From contig WFYB01000074.1 in assembly GCA_015490315.1 (NCBI GenBank), positions 1-7,248 on the forward strand: a stretch of DNA of 7,248 nt. The letters are read 5' to 3'. Under the pieces are notes generated by a model. The model saw nothing but the letters and a program-made list of their open reading frames with translations. It made no database searches and was not told where the DNA came from. A program made the translations under genes and the position numbers. This document shows positions 4,979-7,248 of this stretch, piece by piece. The stretch comes from Sulfurovum sp. GTDB taxonomy: Bacteria > Campylobacterota > Campylobacteria > Campylobacterales > Sulfurovaceae. Position 1 is the first letter of the stretch. Each line of letters begins with the position of its first letter.

Positions 4979-6505
4979 TTATTTCGCCAGTGCAGTGGCT
5001 CTGGTCTCTCGGATGACATTGACTTTGATCTCTCCTGGATACTGCACCTTCTCTTCGATCTCTTTGGCAATCTCACGGCTGAGTAGTACCGCTTCGTTGT
5101 CACTCATCTTGTGAGCATTGACAAAGACACGTATCTCTCGACCGGCATTGATCGCATAAGCGTGTGTCACATAGGGCTTGGATGTCGCAATATCTTCGAT
5201 CTCTTTGACACGCTTGGTGAAACTCTCGAGTACTTCGCGTCTGGCACCCGGACGTGCAGCAGAGAGGGTATCTGCCGCACAGACTGCCGCACTCTCTACA
5301 GAGTCGGGCTCTTCATGTCCGTGGTGTGCGTAGATCGCATTGATCACCGTCGGATGCTCCCCGTGTCTGCGGCAGAGATCGGCTCCGATATCGACATGCG
5401 ACCCGCCCATATCCTGTGTTAGTGCCTTGCCGATATCATGCAGCAGTCCTGCGCGCATCGCAAGTTTCTCATCACCACCCATCTCAGTAGCCATTACCTT
5501 GGCAAGCCGTGCCACTTCGAGTGTATGAGCCAGAGCATTCTGCCCGTAGCTTGCACGGTATTTGAGTCGTCCTATCAGTCTGACGAGCTCTTCGTGCATC
5601 GGGAAAAGCCCCATATCGATGATGATGCTCTCACCCTCTTCATAGGTCTTCTTCTCAAACTCCGCGACCACTTTTTCGTGCACCTCTTCGATACGTCCGG
5701 GATGGATACGCCCATCTTCGACCAGTATCTCTATCACCCTCGTAGCAATCGCACGGCGGTAGAGGTTAAACGAACTGACAATGATCACTCCGGGTGTCTC
5801 ATCGATGATGATATCCACACCGAGCAGCATCTCGAGCGCCTTGATATTGCGTCCCTCTTTGCCGATGATACGCCCTTTGTGCTCATCACTTGGAAGCGTA
5901 ATAAGATTGATCAGCCTCTCTCCGGCAAAATCACCGGCATAGCGTGTGGTAGCCTGGGCGAGGATGTAGTTGGCTTTTTTCTCCCCCTCCTCTTTGGCGA
6001 CCTTCTCATACTTGCGTACGATGGCGGCTATCTCAGAACGGCTCTGCTCTTCGACCTTCTCAAGGATGTAGCTTCGTGCTTCCTCTTTGGTCAGGGATGC
6101 AAGCTGCTCCATCTTGTCGATCGCCTCGCGGATCTGTGCCTCTTTCTCCGCTTCAAGAGCCTGGAGCTTTGCTTCTTTCTCTTGGATTCTTTGTTCAAGC
6201 TGCCCCAAACGCTCCTGCTGTGCCTGAAGACTTTTGGTCTCGAGGATCAACGTACGGTTACGCTCTTCAGTTTTTGCCACACGCTCCTGAAATGCTTTTT
6301 CAAGCTCAAGCCCTTTGCTCTTGATCTTGACCTCAGCCTCTTGCAAAAGAAGCTCCGCTTCATTCTCGATGGCTTTTGCCTTAGCTTTCGCCTCCAGCTC
6401 CAAGTGTGCAAACCTGTTTTGGCTGCTTTTTTTCAGCCACAGGTAACACACGCTACTCCCTACCAACGCTCCGACGATCGCGGAGACTCCTATTATGATA
6501 TTCAT
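4979..6505 (-). CDS. rny: Ribonuclease Y
   Basis: RNase Y is a membrane-anchored endoribonuclease that initiates mRNA decay and processing. The 508-residue protein has the full family architecture: an N-terminal membrane helix (about 2-24, IIIGVSAIVGALVGSSVCYL), a long charged coiled coil (about 30-155), a KH RNA-binding domain with GRIIGKEGRNI at 211-221, and an HD metal-dependent phosphohydrolase domain with HTLEVA near 327 and the HD pair in LLHDIGKA (H356, D357), followed by HHGHE at 394-398. The start is set at ATG 6505..6503, 6 bases after AAGGAAGGAA; a GTG directly before it opens the frame one codon earlier but is too close to that site. The gene follows the folate cyclo-ligase gene by 50-odd bases on the same strand and is probably co-transcribed with it. 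Confidence 0.97.
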   Translation of the reverse strand: MNIIIGVSAIVGALVGSSVCYLWLKKSSQNRFAHLELEAKAKAKAIENEAELLLQEAEVKIKSKGLELEKAFQERVAKTEERNRTLILETKSLQAQQERLGQLEQRIQEKEAKLQALEAEKEAQIREAIDKMEQLASLTKEEARSYILEKVEEQSRSEIAAIVRKYEKVAKEEGEKKANYILAQATTRYAGDFAGERLINLITLPSDEHKGRIIGKEGRNIKALEMLLGVDIIIDETPGVIIVSSFNLYRRAIATRVIEILVEDGRIHPGRIEEVHEKVVAEFEKKTYEEGESIIIDMGLFPMHEELVRLIGRLKYRASYGQNALAHTLEVARLAKVMATEMGGDEKLAMRAGLLHDIGKALTQDMGGSHVDIGADLCRRHGEHPTVINAIYAHHGHEEPDSVESAAVCAADTLSAARPGARREVLESFTKRVKEIEDIATSKPYVTHAYAINAGREIRVFVNAHKMSDNEAVLLSREIAKEIEEKVQYPGEIKVNVIRETRATALAK

Positions 6506-6555
6506 CACTTATTCCTTCCTTCAAGAAAAAGCGACAAAAAATATTATGTAATTAC

Positions 6556-7101
6556 TTATGGAACAATAATATGATCTGCTTTGACATCGTAATGATCTGT
6601 AATCACCTCTTTTGCATAGCACAATTCTCGTGCGACGAACACGACTTTTTTTATATTTTTCATCTCTTTTTCAAAAAATCTATCGTACATCCCTTTGCCA
6701 AACCCTATACGCCGATAGGTACTGTCTACTCCTACAATGGGCACGATAGCAATATCTATCTCTTTTCTTCTATACTGTCTTGAATATTTCGGTTCTTTAA
6801 TCCCAAACTGCTTTTTTTGCAGCGGGTATCTATATTTTACCAACCTAAAACTTTTACCTTCCATAAACGGCACATAAACGTTCCTCTTTTGCCGTCGTAG
6901 CCTTTTGAGAAGCGGTGTGACATCCACCTCCATACCCAATGGCAGATAGAGCATGATATTTTGTGCTCTGCTTGCTTCAATCATCTCATAAAGTTTGGAG
7001 AGTACCAGTTTGTCCCTTTTGTAGCGGTTGATTCGGGATGCTTTTTGGAGCCTTTTGAGGCACCCTTTTCGAAATTGCTCCTTGGATCGGTTTGCTGCCA
7101 T
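6556..7101 (-). CDS. 5-formyltetrahydrofolate cyclo-ligase (5,10-methenyltetrahydrofolate synthetase)
   Basis: This enzyme uses ATP to convert 5-formyltetrahydrofolate to 5,10-methenyltetrahydrofolate, returning a storage form of folate to one-carbon metabolism in the cytosol. The 181-residue protein has the family signature IVPIVGVDSTYRRIGFGKGM at 119-138 followed by YDRFF, which contains the GFGKGxYDR nucleotide-binding loop, plus the N-terminal basic R/K segment and the mid-protein LYLPLGMEVD at 51-60. The length is typical. Two adjacent ATG codons are available; the second (7101) sits 5 bases from AAAGGG and is preferred, the first (7104) only 2 bases. The protein is strikingly basic and its gene is more AT-rich at the 3' end than rny. 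An extended -10 lies upstream at 7145-7150. Confidence 0.88.
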   Translation of the reverse strand: MAANRSKEQFRKGCLKRLQKASRINRYKRDKLVLSKLYEMIEASRAQNIMLYLPLGMEVDVTPLLKRLRRQKRNVYVPFMEGKSFRLVKYRYPLQKKQFGIKEPKYSRQYRRKEIDIAIVPIVGVDSTYRRIGFGKGMYDRFFEKEMKNIKKVVFVARELCYAKEVITDHYDVKADHIIVP

Positions 7102-7131
7102 CATTTCCCTTTATTTTTAGTACCCTTAAGG

Positions 7132-7137
7132 TATAAT
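7132..7137 (+). promoter_or_regulatory. Candidate -10 box for the divergent lipoprotein gene
   Basis: TATAAT on the plus strand lies 28 bases before the GTG start of the lipoprotein gene, giving a short leader of about 20 bases. No consensus -35 is seen. It lies 7 bases from the opposing -10 box at 7145-7150, so the two promoters overlap. Confidence 0.5.
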
Positions 7138-7144
7138 CGGGACA

Positions 7145-7150
7145 ATTATA
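7145..7150 (-). promoter_or_regulatory. Candidate extended -10 promoter for the folate cyclo-ligase/rny pair
   Basis: On the minus strand TTTTTGCTATAATT gives a perfect extended -10 (TGnTATAAT) preceded by five Ts, the form expected of a Campylobacterota sigma-70 promoter. Transcription would start near 7138, about 35 bases before the cyclo-ligase start codon. Confidence 0.6.
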
Positions 7151-7165
7151 GCAAAAAGGCTTCAA

Positions 7166-7248
7166 GTGAAGGAACTCCGTTATCTCTCTTTGGCACTGTT
7201 GGTACTTTTGGTAACTGCTTGTGAGAAGAAAAAGAGCGAGCAGACAGC
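7166..7248 (+). CDS. Lipoprotein, N-terminal fragment (gene continues past the right edge)
   Basis: From GTG at 7166 the frame stays open to the window edge (27 codons). It begins (M)KELRYLSLALLVLLVTAC: a basic start, a hydrophobic core and a lipobox V16-T17-A18-C19, followed by the charged, lysine-rich EKKKSEQT. This is a clear signal peptidase II lipoprotein signal, so the mature protein should be anchored through C19. AAGG 6 bases upstream serves as ribosome binding site, and a TATAAT lies at 7132-7137. The function is outside the window. In Campylobacter, as I recall, a thioredoxin-like lipoprotein is divergent from the cyclo-ligase/rny pair, so a TlpA-like thioredoxin is my best guess, by position only. 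Confidence 0.7.
   Translation, partial: MKELRYLSLALLVLLVTACEKKKSEQT

Noticed and set aside
5438..6574. A 378-codon open frame on the plus strand opposite rny
   Set aside because: It is antisense to a gene with full RNase Y domain structure, and its translation shows no domain I recognise and is rich in Leu/Phe/Cys as expected from the reverse of Glu/Lys/Arg-rich coiled-coil codons.

Overview
The window looks like a housekeeping stretch of a Campylobacterota (epsilonproteobacterial) chromosome, most like a Sulfurovum/Sulfurimonas-type relative. Three things point there: an orphan response regulator whose DNA-binding end closely resembles HsrA (HP1043) of Helicobacter and CosR of Campylobacter; RNase Y next to a 5-formyltetrahydrofolate cyclo-ligase with a divergent lipoprotein start, a layout I recall from Campylobacter; and a lipid A pathway gene. 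The genus is inference. I see no IS element, tRNA, rRNA or CRISPR array, and no gene-free stretch longer than 300 bases.

Layout from left to right. (1) The 5' end of lpxK (minus, cut by the window edge) overlaps by 4 bases the end of a ferritin-like DUF455 gene (minus). (2) A metallo-beta-lactamase-fold hydrolase (plus) starts 17 bases from DUF455 and runs tail-to-tail into a PaaI-type hotdog thioesterase (minus). (3) A 245-base intergenic region holds the first copy of an 85-base palindromic repeat, a -10-like box and a terminator. (4) The HsrA/CosR-like regulator (minus) follows. (5) Next is a compact minus-strand operon, transcribed in the order unknown 106-residue protein, periplasmic cyclophilin, cmoB. 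(6) The second copy of the 85-base repeat lies in front of that operon. (7) rny and the folate cyclo-ligase gene form another minus-strand pair, with the start of a divergent lipoprotein gene at the right edge.

The genes are mostly unrelated housekeeping functions: lipid A phosphorylation, thioester hydrolysis, redox/global regulation, periplasmic protein folding, tRNA wobble-base modification, mRNA decay and one-carbon metabolism. The most notable non-gene signal is the pair of 85-base repeats. They are 75/85 identical with no gaps. Their ten differences include three compensatory base-pair changes and two wobble-type changes, which indicates selection or descent as a folded element. Both lie between a TATAAT box and a ribosome binding site in front of a minus-strand gene, with matching flanking blocks (TTCAGAGA on one side, ATTGAGCC on the other). 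They may be a shared leader RNA element or a mobile palindromic repeat. I do not recognise the family.
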